A DNA stretch of 64,000 nucleotides from Faecalibacterium prausnitzii (GCA_004558805.1 SFDE01000001.1:132923-196922), one strand, 5' to 3'; positions 40,712 through 50,344 are shown, counted from the first letter of the stretch. Program-made: numbers and translations. Notes: a model not told the origin generated them from the sequence alone.

Positions 40712-41545
40712 TTACGTTCTGTTTTCGGCACCCCGCACCATACGGTACAGAACCTCCACAGCGGCACCTCCTGCGCAGTCGGTCAAAGTGACCTTCTGTG
40801 CGGCAAGGCGCAGCTCTGCCGGAGCATCTGCTGCGGCGGCGCTCTGCCCTGCAGCATGGACAAGGTCCAGCATGGGCAGACTGCCGGCGATCACCAGAAC
40901 ATTCTCGGTGGGGATCCCCACCGGCATGCACACGGCATCCAGCATCTCGCTACCGCTGACGGTCTTAGGGGTCAGCACCACCAGGTCTGCCGCCGCCCGT
41001 TCTGCCAGAAGTGTTGCCGTGCTGTTGCCCAGCGTTTTTTCCAGCAGAGAACCCAGCTGGATGTTTTTGCTGTCCTGATAGAGCAGGACCCGCAGCACAT
41101 CCTCCCGGCACACATCCGCCGCATTGGTCAGCAGATAGGGGGTCCACTCCTGCCGCAGGTGACGCTCCAGCGCCTCGCTCATCCGCAGCACCCGGGTGGT
41201 GCCGTCCCGCATCTGCAGGGCGATGCCCACGCCGGAGACTGCCGGCAGACGCAGAAAGATATCCTGATCCTGTCCGGCAAAGCTGCACAGCTGGCTGCTG
41301 GTGCCATCGGCGTAGTGGAATGCCATAGTGCCGCCGCACACCAGCGCCGGGGCAGAAAGCCGGACACTGCCCAGAATGGCGCGCACCGCCCGGGGGGCAC
41401 GCTGAGAAAAGACGGTGAGTCTGCCGCCGCGGCTGCAAAACAGCTGCAGCACATCCCGCACCACTTGGGTCAGGTTGCCGTCGGTGCCGAGAAGAAGATG
41501 GTCCAGATCACAGAGGACCAGTGTGGATTCAAGGGAATTGCTCAT
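40712..41545 (-). CDS. HAD-superfamily (Cof-like) protein with altered motif I
   Basis: A 277-residue protein with the overall layout of Cof-type HAD hydrolases: TLVLCDLDHLLLGTDGN at the N-terminus (motif I, usually DxDGTLL), a cap domain in the middle, and VSGSEMLDAVCMPVGIPTENVLVIAGSLPMLDLVHAAG at the motif IV position, where the usual GDGxND is replaced by AGSLPM. Both the first Asp and the DxD are kept, but the acidic metal-binding motif IV is lost, so activity may be reduced or changed. It overlaps the RluD gene by 4 bp. Confidence 0.65.
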   Translation of the reverse strand: MSNSLESTLVLCDLDHLLLGTDGNLTQVVRDVLQLFCSRGGRLTVFSQRAPRAVRAILGSVRLSAPALVCGGTMAFHYADGTSSQLCSFAGQDQDIFLRLPAVSGVGIALQMRDGTTRVLRMSEALERHLRQEWTPYLLTNAADVCREDVLRVLLYQDSKNIQLGSLLEKTLGNSTATLLAERAAADLVVLTPKTVSGSEMLDAVCMPVGIPTENVLVIAGSLPMLDLVHAAGQSAAAADAPAELRLAAQKVTLTDCAGGAAVEVLYRMVRGAENRT

Positions 41546-42474
41546 TGTCTTCCCCTCCTGAGCGTTGCAAGAAAGTGTGTGAAATACTCCGGCAGCTGGG
41601 AGTCAAAGCGCATCTGTTCCCTGGTGATGGGGTGGACAAAGCCCAGCGTTTTGGCGTGGAGGCACTGCCCGTGAAGGCTGGTGATGCAGTTGTGGGGACC
41701 ATAGACCGGGTCCCCCGCCACCGGATGATGGATGGACGCCATGTGCACCCGGATCTGATGGGTGCGCCCGGTCTTGAGGCGGCATTCCAGCATGGTAAAT
41801 TCCCCCAGACGCTCCAGAACCCGGTAGCCGGTGTAGGCGTACTTGGTGTGGGGTTCGTCCGCCGGATACACCGCCATCTTCTTGCGGTCGGTCTTGGAGC
41901 GTCCCAGATTGGACTCCACAAAGCCTTCTTCCTGCGCAAAGCCGCCGTAGACCACCGTGTTGTAGGCACGTTCCACGCTGTGCACCGCCATCTGCTGAGA
42001 AAGCCCGATGTGGGTGGCGTCGTCCTTGGCGACCACCAGCAGACCACTGGTGTCCTTGTCGATGCGGTGAACGATGCCGGGACGGATCTCGCCGCCGATG
42101 CCGGAAAGGCTGCCCTTGCAGTGCCACAGCAGGGCGTTGACCAGAGTGCCGTCCGGGTTGCCGGGAGCGGGGTGCACCACCATGCCCTTGGGCTTGTTGA
42201 CCACCAGCAGATGGGCGTCCTCGTACAGGATATCCAGAGGGATATCCTGGGGCACCGCCTCGATGGGCTTTGCATCCGGGATCTCCAGCAGGATGGTGTC
42301 CCCTGCCTTGAGCTTGAGGCTTTTTACCACCGGCTTGCCGTTGCACTGGACGTGCCCTTCTGTCACCAGTGCCTGCAGCGCCGAGCGGGACAGCCCGGTA
42401 TCCTCGCCGCTGAGAAAGCGGTCGATGCGCTGTCCGGCGCCCTCCTGCTCTACGATATACTCACGCTGTTCCAT
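41542..42474 (-). CDS. RluD-family pseudouridine synthase
   Basis: A 310-residue enzyme with an N-terminal S4 domain (about 1-70, GQRIDRFLSGEDTGLSRSAL) and the catalytic domain with HRIDKDTSGLLVVAK (catalytic Asp) and KTGRTHQIRVHMA. The closest relative is RluD/YlyB, which modifies 23S rRNA helix 69. B. subtilis ylyB likewise follows lspA. It is 3 bp downstream of lspA and overlaps the HAD gene. Confidence 0.92.
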   Translation of the reverse strand: MEQREYIVEQEGAGQRIDRFLSGEDTGLSRSALQALVTEGHVQCNGKPVVKSLKLKAGDTILLEIPDAKPIEAVPQDIPLDILYEDAHLLVVNKPKGMVVHPAPGNPDGTLVNALLWHCKGSLSGIGGEIRPGIVHRIDKDTSGLLVVAKDDATHIGLSQQMAVHSVERAYNTVVYGGFAQEEGFVESNLGRSKTDRKKMAVYPADEPHTKYAYTGYRVLERLGEFTMLECRLKTGRTHQIRVHMASIHHPVAGDPVYGPHNCITSLHGQCLHAKTLGFVHPITREQMRFDSQLPEYFTHFLATLRRGRQ

Positions 42475-42477
42475 GGA

Positions 42478-42948
42478 TCACGGCTCCTTCGGTGTGCGGA
42501 ACTCTTCCAGCAGGATCTCCAGCACCCAGAGTGCCACGCCCACGCAGACACAGATATCCGCAAAATTGAACACCGCAAACCGCATGAACAGCAGGTTGAT
42601 GTAGTCCACCACCTCGCCATTGAGCACGCGGTCGATAAGGTTGCCGATGCCGCCGCCCAGCACCAGGATCATTGCTGCCTGCTGCAGCCGGTTGCCCCGG
42701 CTGCGGAAAAACAGCTGGTACGCCACCAGCAGCAGTGCAGCACTGGTGGCAACGATAAGGAACAGCTGCTTGCCGCTGAGGAGGCTGAATGCCATGCCCT
42801 GATTCAGCACGAACCGCAGCTCCACCACATGGGGGATCAGCGGCAGGATGCCCACGGGCTGCAGAACGTCCACCGCCCACAGCTTTACCACCTGATCGAT
42901 GCCCACAAGCGCCGCAACTGCAATGAGATTGAAAACAACAAAAGCCAT
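42478..42948 (-). CDS. lspA: Lipoprotein signal peptidase (signal peptidase II)
   Basis: A 156-residue, four-helix membrane aspartyl protease that cleaves lipoprotein signals, such as those of the lipoproteins at 1-178 and 1118-2239. The catalytic aspartates are in GGGIGNLIDRVLNGEVVDYI and FNFADICVCVG. DQVVKLW and NQGMAFSLL mark the N-terminal helices. First gene of the lspA-rluD-HAD unit, directly after the ileS terminator. Confidence 0.95.
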   Translation of the reverse strand: MAFVVFNLIAVAALVGIDQVVKLWAVDVLQPVGILPLIPHVVELRFVLNQGMAFSLLSGKQLFLIVATSAALLLVAYQLFFRSRGNRLQQAAMILVLGGGIGNLIDRVLNGEVVDYINLLFMRFAVFNFADICVCVGVALWVLEILLEEFRTPKEP

Positions 42949-42983
42949 AGGATTCTCCCAAACGATCCCGAAACGGATCCTTA

Positions 42984-43017
42984 TAAAAACGGCGCCCCCT
43001 GCTCTAAGGGAGCGCCG
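42984..43017 (-). terminator. Terminator of ileS
   Basis: Hairpin CGGCGCTCCCT / AGGGGGCGCCG (two mismatches) with a short loop, followed by TTTTTATAAGG on the minus strand, 31 bp past ileS. Confidence 0.65.
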
Positions 43018-43047
43018 CCCTCAAAAACGATCGTTTCTGATGATGAA

Positions 43048-45843
43048 TTATGCCTCTACAACGCTGGCGCAGCGTGCGCACAGGGTGGGGTGTGCAGCGT
43101 GGCTGCCGATGGAAGCAGAATACTTCCAGCAGCGCTCACACTTGGCACCCTCTGCATGGGCAGCAGCAACGCCCAGACCCTCCACAGCGCTGGCAGCGCC
43201 GCCTTCGCCCTTGACCAGCTCCACGTGGGAGACGATCATCAGGTCGGCAAGCTCGTCCATGGGGATGCTGTTCAGCAGGTCATAGACGGCATCGCTGCAG
43301 TACAGGGTGACGGAAGCTTCCAGGGAAGCACCGATGGTCTTTTCGGCACGTGCCTGCTCCAGCACCTTCTTAACCTCATCACGGACTGCGATGAGCTGTG
43401 CCCACTTTGCCTTGAATGCCTCATCGGCGGCGTACTGACCTGCCTTGGGCATATCCTCAAAGACAACATACTTGTTCATGCCTTCCATCTTGGGCATGAA
43501 GTCCCAGATCTCCTGGCTGGTGAAGCAGAGGATGGGAGCAATGATCTTGTCCAGAGCCACCAGGATCTTGTACATGGTGGTCTGTGCTGCACGGCGGGCA
43601 ATGCCGTTGGTGCAGTACAGGCGGTCCTTGGTGACGTCCAGATAGAAGTTGGACATTGCCACCACGCAGAAGTTGTAGACAGCGTGGTAGACCTTGTTGA
43701 AGTCGTAGACAGCGTAGCCTGCGCTGGCGGCGACCATCAGGTCATCCAGAGCGGCAAGTGCCCACAGGTCGATATCCTGCAGCTGATCGTCCGCCACACA
43801 GTCGGTGTTGGGATCAAAGCCGTCCAGATTGCCCAGAATGAAGCGGGCGGTGTTGCGGATCTTGCGGTATGCCTCGCTGAGCTGCTTGAAGATGTTCTTG
43901 CCGGCACGCACGTCCACGGTGTAGTCGGAAGAAGCCACCCACAGACGGATGATGTCTGCGCCGTAGTCCTTGATGATCTCGCTGGGCTCCACGCCGTTGC
44001 CGGCGCTCTTGTGCATCTGCTTGCCCTGCTCGTCCACCACCCAGCCGTGGCACAGCACGGACTTATAGGGTGCGCAGCCCTTGCTTGCCACGCTGGTCAG
44101 CAGGCTGGACTGGAACCAGCCGCGGAACTGGTCGCCGCCCTCCATGTACATGTCGGCGGGGAAACGCAGCTCAGAACGCTCGTCCAGCACGGCAGCGTGG
44201 GTGGAACCGGAGTCAAACCACACGTCCATGATGTCGGAGTCCTTCTCCCAGTCAGAAGCACCGCACTTCTCGCAGACCTCCCCTGCAGGGATGATCTGCT
44301 CAGCGTCGTACTTATACCAAGCGTCGGAGCCTTCCTTGCGGAACAGGGCGCTGACTGCCTTGATGGTAGCGTCGGTGATGTGGTAAGCGCCGCACTTCTT
44401 GCAGTAGAAGGCGGGGATGGGAACACCCCAGGTACGCTGACGGCTGATGCACCAGTCGTTGCGGTCCCGGACCATGCCCTTCATGCGGTCATGACCCCAG
44501 TCGGGCATCCAGGTGACCGTGTCGATCGCCTTGTAAACATCCTCACGGAACTTGGCGATGGAGCAGAACCACTGCTCGGTGGCACGGAAGATGATGGGAT
44601 TGTGGCAGCGCCAGCAGTGGGGATACTGGTGCTTGATGTGCACCTGACCCAGAATGGAGCCGGCAGCGATCAGATCTGCAAGAATGGTCTTGTTTGCCGC
44701 CCACACACGCTGTCCGGCGTACTTGCCGGCAAGCTCGGTGAGGCAGCCGCCATCGTCCACAGGCACGGTGATGGGCACCTGAGGATACTTTTGGCAGACA
44801 TTGAAGTCGTCCACGCCGTGACCGCCTGCGGTATGAACGCAGCCGGAACCGCTTTCCAGCGTGACGTGGTCGCCCAGAATGACCCAGCCCTCCTTGGGCA
44901 GGTAGACGTGCTGATAACGCATCAGCTCAAACTCAGTGCCGGGCACGGGCTCACCCACCACCTCATAGTCGGTGATGTGGCATGCGTCCATAACGCTCTT
45001 GACCAGCTCGGTTGCCATGATGTGGTACTCCTCGCCGATCTTGACGAAGGAATACTCAAACTGACCGTTGAGGCAGATCGCCTCGTTGGCAGGCAGGGTC
45101 CAGGTGGTGGTGGTCCAGATCACAAAGTAGGTCTTGTCCATGGGGATGCCGTGCTTTGCCAGGGTGCCGTTGGGATCCTGGGAGACGTGGAACCGCACAA
45201 AGATGGAATCACAGTCATCCTCGCCGTACTCGATCTCTGCCTCTGCAAGAGCAGTGCGGCAGTCGGGGCACCAGTACACAGGCTTCAGACCCTTGTAGAT
45301 GTAGCCCTTCTTTGCCATTTCGCCAAAGATCTCGATCTGACGTGCCTCAAACTCGGGCTTGAGGGTCAGATAGGGGTGCTCAAAGTCGCCGATGACGCCC
45401 AGACGCTTGAACTGGTCGCTCATGATGTCGATGTGCTCGGTGGCAAACTTCTCGCAGATCTGGCGCAGCTCCAGCTTGGAGATGTCCTTCTTCTTGTCGC
45501 CCACAGAAGACAGAGCCTTCAGCTCGATGGGCAGACCGTGGGTATCAAAACCGGGCACATAGGGAGCCTGATAGCCCTCCATGTTCTTGTCGCGGATGAT
45601 GATATCCTTGATGATCTTATTCAGCGCAGTGCCCATGTGGATGTTGCCGTTTGCATACGGAGGACCGTCGTGCAGGATGAACTGGGGCTTGCCCTCGTTG
45701 TGCTTCATGAGCTGGTTGTACAGGTCATTCTGGTTCCAATCCTCCAGCATCACCGGCTCCTTTTTGGGCAGACCGGCACGCATCTCAAACAGAGTCTTGG
45801 GCAGATTCAGGGTACTGTCGTACTGAGATTTGTTCTTAGCCAA
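43048..45843 (-). CDS. ileS: Isoleucyl-tRNA synthetase
   Basis: A 931-residue class I synthetase. HIGH-type motif in PYANGNIHMGTAL near residues 60-72, a full editing domain in the middle (TTTTWTLPANEA), the KMSKS-type motif as KQMHKSAGNGVEP, and a C-terminal zinc knuckle (CERCW ... LCARC). No T-box leader lies before it: only 37 bp separate it from divIVA, so it is expressed with the division genes. This is the same order as in many Firmicutes (sepF-ylmH-divIVA-ileS-lspA). Confidence 0.97.
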   Translation of the reverse strand: MAKNKSQYDSTLNLPKTLFEMRAGLPKKEPVMLEDWNQNDLYNQLMKHNEGKPQFILHDGPPYANGNIHMGTALNKIIKDIIIRDKNMEGYQAPYVPGFDTHGLPIELKALSSVGDKKKDISKLELRQICEKFATEHIDIMSDQFKRLGVIGDFEHPYLTLKPEFEARQIEIFGEMAKKGYIYKGLKPVYWCPDCRTALAEAEIEYGEDDCDSIFVRFHVSQDPNGTLAKHGIPMDKTYFVIWTTTTWTLPANEAICLNGQFEYSFVKIGEEYHIMATELVKSVMDACHITDYEVVGEPVPGTEFELMRYQHVYLPKEGWVILGDHVTLESGSGCVHTAGGHGVDDFNVCQKYPQVPITVPVDDGGCLTELAGKYAGQRVWAANKTILADLIAAGSILGQVHIKHQYPHCWRCHNPIIFRATEQWFCSIAKFREDVYKAIDTVTWMPDWGHDRMKGMVRDRNDWCISRQRTWGVPIPAFYCKKCGAYHITDATIKAVSALFRKEGSDAWYKYDAEQIIPAGEVCEKCGASDWEKDSDIMDVWFDSGSTHAAVLDERSELRFPADMYMEGGDQFRGWFQSSLLTSVASKGCAPYKSVLCHGWVVDEQGKQMHKSAGNGVEPSEIIKDYGADIIRLWVASSDYTVDVRAGKNIFKQLSEAYRKIRNTARFILGNLDGFDPNTDCVADDQLQDIDLWALAALDDLMVAASAGYAVYDFNKVYHAVYNFCVVAMSNFYLDVTKDRLYCTNGIARRAAQTTMYKILVALDKIIAPILCFTSQEIWDFMPKMEGMNKYVVFEDMPKAGQYAADEAFKAKWAQLIAVRDEVKKVLEQARAEKTIGASLEASVTLYCSDAVYDLLNSIPMDELADLMIVSHVELVKGEGGAASAVEGLGVAAAHAEGAKCERCWKYSASIGSHAAHPTLCARCASVVEA

Positions 45844-45880
45844 TGGTTACACTCTCCTCTAAATTTGCTTATGGAACGCC

Positions 45881-46696
45881 TTACTCGCTGAACTGGACGC
45901 CCTGAAATGCGTCATAGTCCGGCTCCTGGGGCTTTGCATCGGCAGGAGGAGGATCCAGCTTGAGCTGACTTTCGTCCTTTGCCCAAAAATCCTCGCTGCT
46001 TTCTGCGTCTTTATCTTCCTCAACGGCATCGGTGTCGTCCGCCTCCGGAGCAGGCTGTTCTGCGGGCTTTTCCGCCGGTTCTGCCATCTCTGCCGATGCG
46101 GGCTGCGCCGTCTGCAGGCTGTTACCTTCCGCAGGCTGCTCCTTTGCAGGAGCTTCGGCTGCGGCATCCTCCGGGTGGTACTCCGGCAGGTTGCTCAGGG
46201 ATTCCACATGGTTGCGGTAAAGTTTGAGCACCTCGGACTTGAAGCGGGTCACTTCCAAACGCACTCTCTCATACTCCCGCTCCTGAGCAAGGCGCTTATC
46301 GTTTGCCTCGCTGACGATCTCATCGGCGCGGTCCCCTGCCTTCTGCAGCAGTTCGTTGGCATCGTGGATGATGTCATCTCCGCGCAGGTTTGCACGGTGA
46401 ATGATGTCGTCTGCCTTCTGGTTTGCTTCACGGATGACATTTTCACCCATGCGCTGTGCATTGATCAGTGCGCTCTTGAGCACCTCGCCGTCTTCCTCAA
46501 AGCTCTGCAGCTCCCGGTGCAGACGCTGATTTTCTGCGGTCAGCTCAGCGATCTGCTTGCGGAGCTGCTCCGCCTGCTGATCGTTCTGTTCCAGCTGCTC
46601 TTCTACCTTATCCAGAAAACGATCCACGTCCTCGGTGCGGTAGCCGCGAAGGTTCTTTTCAAATTGCACAGTGCGGACATCCTGCGGGGTCAGCAT
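45881..46696 (-). CDS. divIVA: DivIVA-domain cell division/polarity protein
   Basis: A 271-residue protein. The N-terminal DivIVA membrane-binding segment reads MLTPQDVRTVQFEKNLRGY and continues RTEDVDRFLDKVEEQLEQN. A long coiled coil follows (to about 165). The last 100 residues are acidic and Pro/Ala/Glu-rich, probably disordered, and about twice the usual tail length. DivIVA marks curved membranes at septa and poles. It lies between ylmH and ileS. Confidence 0.92.
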   Translation of the reverse strand: MLTPQDVRTVQFEKNLRGYRTEDVDRFLDKVEEQLEQNDQQAEQLRKQIAELTAENQRLHRELQSFEEDGEVLKSALINAQRMGENVIREANQKADDIIHRANLRGDDIIHDANELLQKAGDRADEIVSEANDKRLAQEREYERVRLEVTRFKSEVLKLYRNHVESLSNLPEYHPEDAAAEAPAKEQPAEGNSLQTAQPASAEMAEPAEKPAEQPAPEADDTDAVEEDKDAESSEDFWAKDESQLKLDPPPADAKPQEPDYDAFQGVQFSE

Positions 46697-46718
46697 AGTA
46701 GTTTCCTCCCAATTCCAT

Positions 46719-47537
46719 TTAATATTGGAAATATTCGATGATCAATCGATCCTTTTTACTTTTTCCGGGCAATGCCGTCAGACCGAAGCGTCCTTTGCCC
46801 CGTACGGTGAACACATCGCCCTCGTACACCGGGGCGTGGGGCTTGTCCGCCGGGAGATGGTTGATCTCCACCCTGCCTGCCGTAATCAGTTCCACGGCGA
46901 CGCCCCGGCTGCAATGTAACATGGCGGCAAGGACGGCGTCCAGCCGCAGAGACGATACCGTTGCGGTGCGCATCTCCCGCTGCACGGCGGGAAAGTCCGG
47001 GATCTCCCCGGGCTCCAGCAGACGGGTGGTCAGCTGGGTGCGTCCCGCAGCACACAGTTCCTGGCAGATCAGCTGGGCTGCGTGCTCCAGCGCAAAGACG
47101 TATGCTGTGCCGGGCTGGTCCTCCGGAAGAACGATGTCTCCCAGAGCCTCCCGCCGCAGCTCCAGCCCCATGAGGCTGCCCAGATAATCCTTGTGGGCAG
47201 GCAGCGCTGCACCTGCCTGTGCACGGCAGCACAGCTGCACGCAGCAGACCGGGCTGTCAGCATCGCAGTACTCCGGCTCAATGCAGAGCACCCGGCGCTC
47301 GGCATCGGGATAACCTCCGTCGAAGCACCAGCCCTCCTGCATCCCGGCACGCCCCAGAGCAGCACGTGCCAGATCCTGTTCCCGATCGCTCAGAAAGCCG
47401 GAATACCGGGGGATGCTGCGGGTCTGTGCCGCCCGGGCAAGGTCCTCCACATGCCGCATGAGAAAGCGTTCCTCGTCATTGCGGGGAGGCACAAAGCCCC
47501 GCTCCGCCTTTGCCGCAGGATCAATAGAACGCACCAT
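46719..47537 (-). CDS. ylmH: YlmH-family S4-domain RNA-binding protein
   Basis: A 272-residue protein with an N-terminal YlmH domain and a C-terminal S4 RNA-binding domain (about 195-260: SSLRLDAVLAAMLHCSRGVA followed by VELITAGRVEINHL). Characterised YlmH proteins act in ribosome-associated quality control on stalled 50S subunits. The start at 47537 overlaps the sepF end by 17 bp, with GGAG 4 nt upstream; an earlier start inside sepF is possible. Confidence 0.88.
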   Translation of the reverse strand: MVRSIDPAAKAERGFVPPRNDEERFLMRHVEDLARAAQTRSIPRYSGFLSDREQDLARAALGRAGMQEGWCFDGGYPDAERRVLCIEPEYCDADSPVCCVQLCCRAQAGAALPAHKDYLGSLMGLELRREALGDIVLPEDQPGTAYVFALEHAAQLICQELCAAGRTQLTTRLLEPGEIPDFPAVQREMRTATVSSLRLDAVLAAMLHCSRGVAVELITAGRVEINHLPADKPHAPVYEGDVFTVRGKGRFGLTALPGKSKKDRLIIEYFQY

Positions 47538-47982
47538 TGTTCTCCAGCTCGTCCAGCAGGTCACCCATAATGTCTACGTTATAGGGGGTAATAATAAAGG
47601 TGCTGTTTGCCACCCGCTTGATCTGACCGTTGTTGGCGTACGCCACACCGGACAGGAAATCTACCAGACGGCGGGAGACCTCCTTGTTGGTGGACTCCAG
47701 ATTCAGCACCACGGTGCGCTTGTTGTTCAGGTGATCCGCAATGGTGCTGGCATCTTCAAAGCGCTCCGGCTTTACCAGAACCACCTTGAGCTGGGTGGTG
47801 GCATGGATGTTGACCACCTTGTTCTTCTTTGCGCCCTCGGCGGATTCCTCTGCACCATCGTCTGCACCGATCCCCATGCCGCTGTTGTTATTTACCATCT
47901 GAGGACCGTCATCGATGTACTGATCCTCGTAATCATCCTCAGAACCCATAAGACCCTTCTTGAGGCTATCAAACAAAGACAT
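47521..47982 (-). CDS. sepF: Cell division protein SepF
   Basis: A 153-residue FtsZ-bundling, membrane-binding division protein. The N-terminal amphipathic helix MSLFDSLKKGLMG is followed by an acidic linker (about 14-65) and the SepF core (LKVVLVKPERFEDASTIADH, TVVLNLESTNKEVSRRLVDF, ITPYNVDI). Start at 47982 with AGGAG 8 nt upstream. First gene of the sepF-ylmH-divIVA-ileS operon, with a clear promoter at 48057-48085. Confidence 0.95.
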   Translation of the reverse strand: MSLFDSLKKGLMGSEDDYEDQYIDDGPQMVNNNSGMGIGADDGAEESAEGAKKNKVVNIHATTQLKVVLVKPERFEDASTIADHLNNKRTVVLNLESTNKEVSRRLVDFLSGVAYANNGQIKRVANSTFIITPYNVDIMGDLLDELENNGAFY

Positions 47983-48056
47983 ATCATCTGCTCCTTTCAT
48001 TCGGCAGCCGGAGCTGCCCTGCACACTTTGCAAAACCAATGCAAATAGCTTTTACT

Positions 48057-48085
48057 ATTATCGGATTTTTTGACACAGATGTCAA
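48057..48085 (-). promoter_or_regulatory. Promoter of the sepF-ileS operon
   Basis: -35 TTGACA (48080-48085), 17-bp spacer, -10 GATAAT (48057-48062) on the minus strand, immediately downstream of the preceding gene's stop. Confidence 0.75.
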
Positions 48086-48088
48086 TAA

Positions 48089-49393
48089 CTACAAAAGCTT
48101 TCCGTCATACAAATTTTGTCCGGAGACGATTATTTCGTCATAAAGCCTTACCTGACTCACCGAACCGTCGGTTCCCTTGGGCAAAACGAGGATGTAATCC
48201 CCCTGTGTCACCAGCGGATGGTCCGCATCCACCGGGTCGATCCGGCAAAAGCGGGCGATGTTGCCGTACTTGACGTAGACGCCGGGCACATAATTTTCGC
48301 CCTGTCCCTCTGCCTCGCTGCCGTCCTCTTTCAGATAGTGCACTGCCGCCGCAGGCACCAGCAGACCGGAATCCTCCCCTACGGAGATCCGCGCCGAAGC
48401 GTGGTTCAGGCAGAGCACATCCCCGTTGATGGAGTTGCAGCTGAGCACGAACCGTGCCAGATCCTGCTCCGGATCAATGGTCACTTCCGTGACCGTTGCC
48501 TTGAGGGCGCTTTCCATTTTGCCGGGGAAGCTGATCTTCACCCCGGGTTTACCATCCTGTCCCAGAAGCTTTTCTCCCTGCTTTGCGGTGCACACCCCCA
48601 CATACTGCCAGCTGAAACCGGTGACGATCTTTCCGGCGCAGCCCTCCAGGGTCAGTTCCGGGTTGGAATCCAGATATGCCTTCAGCTGCCCCGCATCCTG
48701 TGCAAGGATGTCCGCCGCACCGGCGTTGAGCCGTCCGCTGCTGGCGGCACGGATGAAGTAGCCGGTCTGGGGAGCGGTGATCTGGGTGGGGGTGCCCAGC
48801 TGTGCCTGCAGGTTCTGTGCCTGCTGGGAAAGGGTGGTGATCTGATCGGTAAAGCTTGCTGCATCCCCGGTGACGATCCCGAGCTTATTCTGCGCCAGCA
48901 GATAGGTGCTTACGCCGCCATCCACTGCGGTATAATCCGCTGTGTCCAGAGCATCCATCAGGTCGTAGAGCGCCGAGGAGCGCTCCCGCAGCAGGCTGTC
49001 CAACTGCAGGGAGGTGGTATTCTGGGACTTTTGCAGCAGCCCGATCTGTTCGTTCAGCTGGGTGAGCTGCTGGCGCAAAGTTGCCTGAGAGGGGTTCGAG
49101 TAGATCTCCGCCACTGCAGTGCCTGCGGACACCCGCTCGCCGTCTGCCGCAAGGTAGCCCAGATTGCCGCTGCCGGACACATAGGTCTCCTGAAACAGCA
49201 GCACCCCGTCTGCGTCGATGGAATCGGATACCACCGCAGGCAGCGCCGTCTCGTAGACGTTCTGTGGAAAGAGGATGTGCATTGCCTGATACCCTACATA
49301 GAAAAAGGTCACCAGCAGAAACACACCCAGAACACCCGCCAGAACGGGCAGCACACGGGCTGTGCCCTGTGCCTTGTGGGTCTTATCCCGCAT
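48089..49393 (-). CDS. HlyD-like membrane-fusion / adaptor protein
   Basis: A 434-residue protein with one N-terminal membrane helix (about 15-38), a split biotinyl-lipoyl-like motif (YLAADGERVSAGTAVAEIYS near 80-100), a coiled-coil hairpin, and beta domains to the C-terminus. This is the HlyD/RND-adaptor layout. In Gram-positive clostridia such proteins often lie next to sepF/ylm division genes, and no transporter is adjacent here. A role in envelope assembly rather than drug export is plausible but unproven. It is 6 bp downstream of miaA. Confidence 0.75.
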   Translation of the reverse strand: MRDKTHKAQGTARVLPVLAGVLGVFLLVTFFYVGYQAMHILFPQNVYETALPAVVSDSIDADGVLLFQETYVSGSGNLGYLAADGERVSAGTAVAEIYSNPSQATLRQQLTQLNEQIGLLQKSQNTTSLQLDSLLRERSSALYDLMDALDTADYTAVDGGVSTYLLAQNKLGIVTGDAASFTDQITTLSQQAQNLQAQLGTPTQITAPQTGYFIRAASSGRLNAGAADILAQDAGQLKAYLDSNPELTLEGCAGKIVTGFSWQYVGVCTAKQGEKLLGQDGKPGVKISFPGKMESALKATVTEVTIDPEQDLARFVLSCNSINGDVLCLNHASARISVGEDSGLLVPAAAVHYLKEDGSEAEGQGENYVPGVYVKYGNIARFCRIDPVDADHPLVTQGDYILVLPKGTDGSVSQVRLYDEIIVSGQNLYDGKLL

Positions 49394-49399
49394 GATCCA

Positions 49400-50344
49400 T
49401 CATCCTTTCGATAAAAAATCCCGCATAGCGCAGGATGCAGCTTCCACCACATCCGGAGCACCGGCGTCCAGCCAGACCACCCCGTCCATGTGGCGGAACC
49501 ATGTGAGCTGCCGCTTTGCATAGTTGCGGGACGCCTGCTTGAGCTTTTCGGCGCACTGTTCCAGCGTTGCGGTCTGCTCAAAATAAGGAAAGAATTCCTT
49601 ATAACCGATCGCCTGCGCCGCCGTGCGGTAGCTGTGACGATTCTGCCACACCAGCTCCGCCTCCTGCAAAAGCCCTGCCTCCAGCATCCGGTCCACCCGC
49701 AGGTTGATCCGGCGGTAGAGCTGTTCCCGGTCCGGGAAATCCAACCCCAGCACAAGGCTGCGGTAGGGGCGCTCCGGCGGCAGGGAATCCGCCTTTTGCT
49801 GGCTGAGCCGTCTGCCGGTGGAGCGGTAGTGTTCCAGCGCCCGCAGCACCCGCACCTGATTGTTGGGGTGGATGGCAGCCGCTGCTTCCGGGTCCACCGC
49901 CTGCAGCTGGGCGTACATTGCCGCACCGCCCTTTTCTGCCAGCTCTGCGGCAAGCTGCTCCCGCAAGCCCTCCTGCGCTTTTTCTTCGGTAAAGCGCACA
50001 CCGTTTAAAAAGCTCTGGACATAGAGCCCGGTGCCGCCCACCAAAATGGGCAGATGCCCCCGCCCGGTGATCTCCTGCTCCAGCTGCCCTGCCATGGCGG
50101 TGAAATCCGCCACGCTGAAAAGCTGGTCCGGTGCAAGGATGTCCACCCCGTGGTGAGGGATGCCGCCGGTCTCCTCCGGCGTCACCTTGGCGGTGCCCAC
50201 GTCCAGACCTTTGTAGATCTGCATGGAATCTGCGCTGATGATCTCGCCGTCAAAACGCCGGGCAAGCGCCACGCCCAGCGCTGTCTTGCCGGTGGCGGTG
50301 GGTCCCACCACGGCGGCTACAGCAGGCTTAAACAATGCGTCCAA
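49400..50344 (-). CDS. miaA: tRNA dimethylallyltransferase
   Basis: Adds an isopentenyl group to A37 of tRNAs reading U-starting codons; MiaB, encoded at 55.7-57.1 kb, then methylthiolates it. The 314-residue product has the P-loop VVGPTATGKTALG at the N-terminus, ISADSMQIYKGLDVGTAK, GGTGLYVQSFL, and the zinc-finger-like C-terminal region RQLTWFRH. The start is TTG (50344), or a second TTG at 50335, which would begin the protein at FKPAVAAVVG. It overlaps mutL by 17 bp. Confidence 0.94.
   Translation of the reverse strand: MDALFKPAVAAVVGPTATGKTALGVALARRFDGEIISADSMQIYKGLDVGTAKVTPEETGGIPHHGVDILAPDQLFSVADFTAMAGQLEQEITGRGHLPILVGGTGLYVQSFLNGVRFTEEKAQEGLREQLAAELAEKGGAAMYAQLQAVDPEAAAAIHPNNQVRVLRALEHYRSTGRRLSQQKADSLPPERPYRSLVLGLDFPDREQLYRRINLRVDRMLEAGLLQEAELVWQNRHSYRTAAQAIGYKEFFPYFEQTATLEQCAEKLKQASRNYAKRQLTWFRHMDGVVWLDAGAPDVVEAASCAMRDFLSKG

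Noticed and set aside
45844..45880. T-box riboswitch expected before ileS
   Set aside because: Only 37 bp separate divIVA and ileS, too short for a T-box; none is visible.
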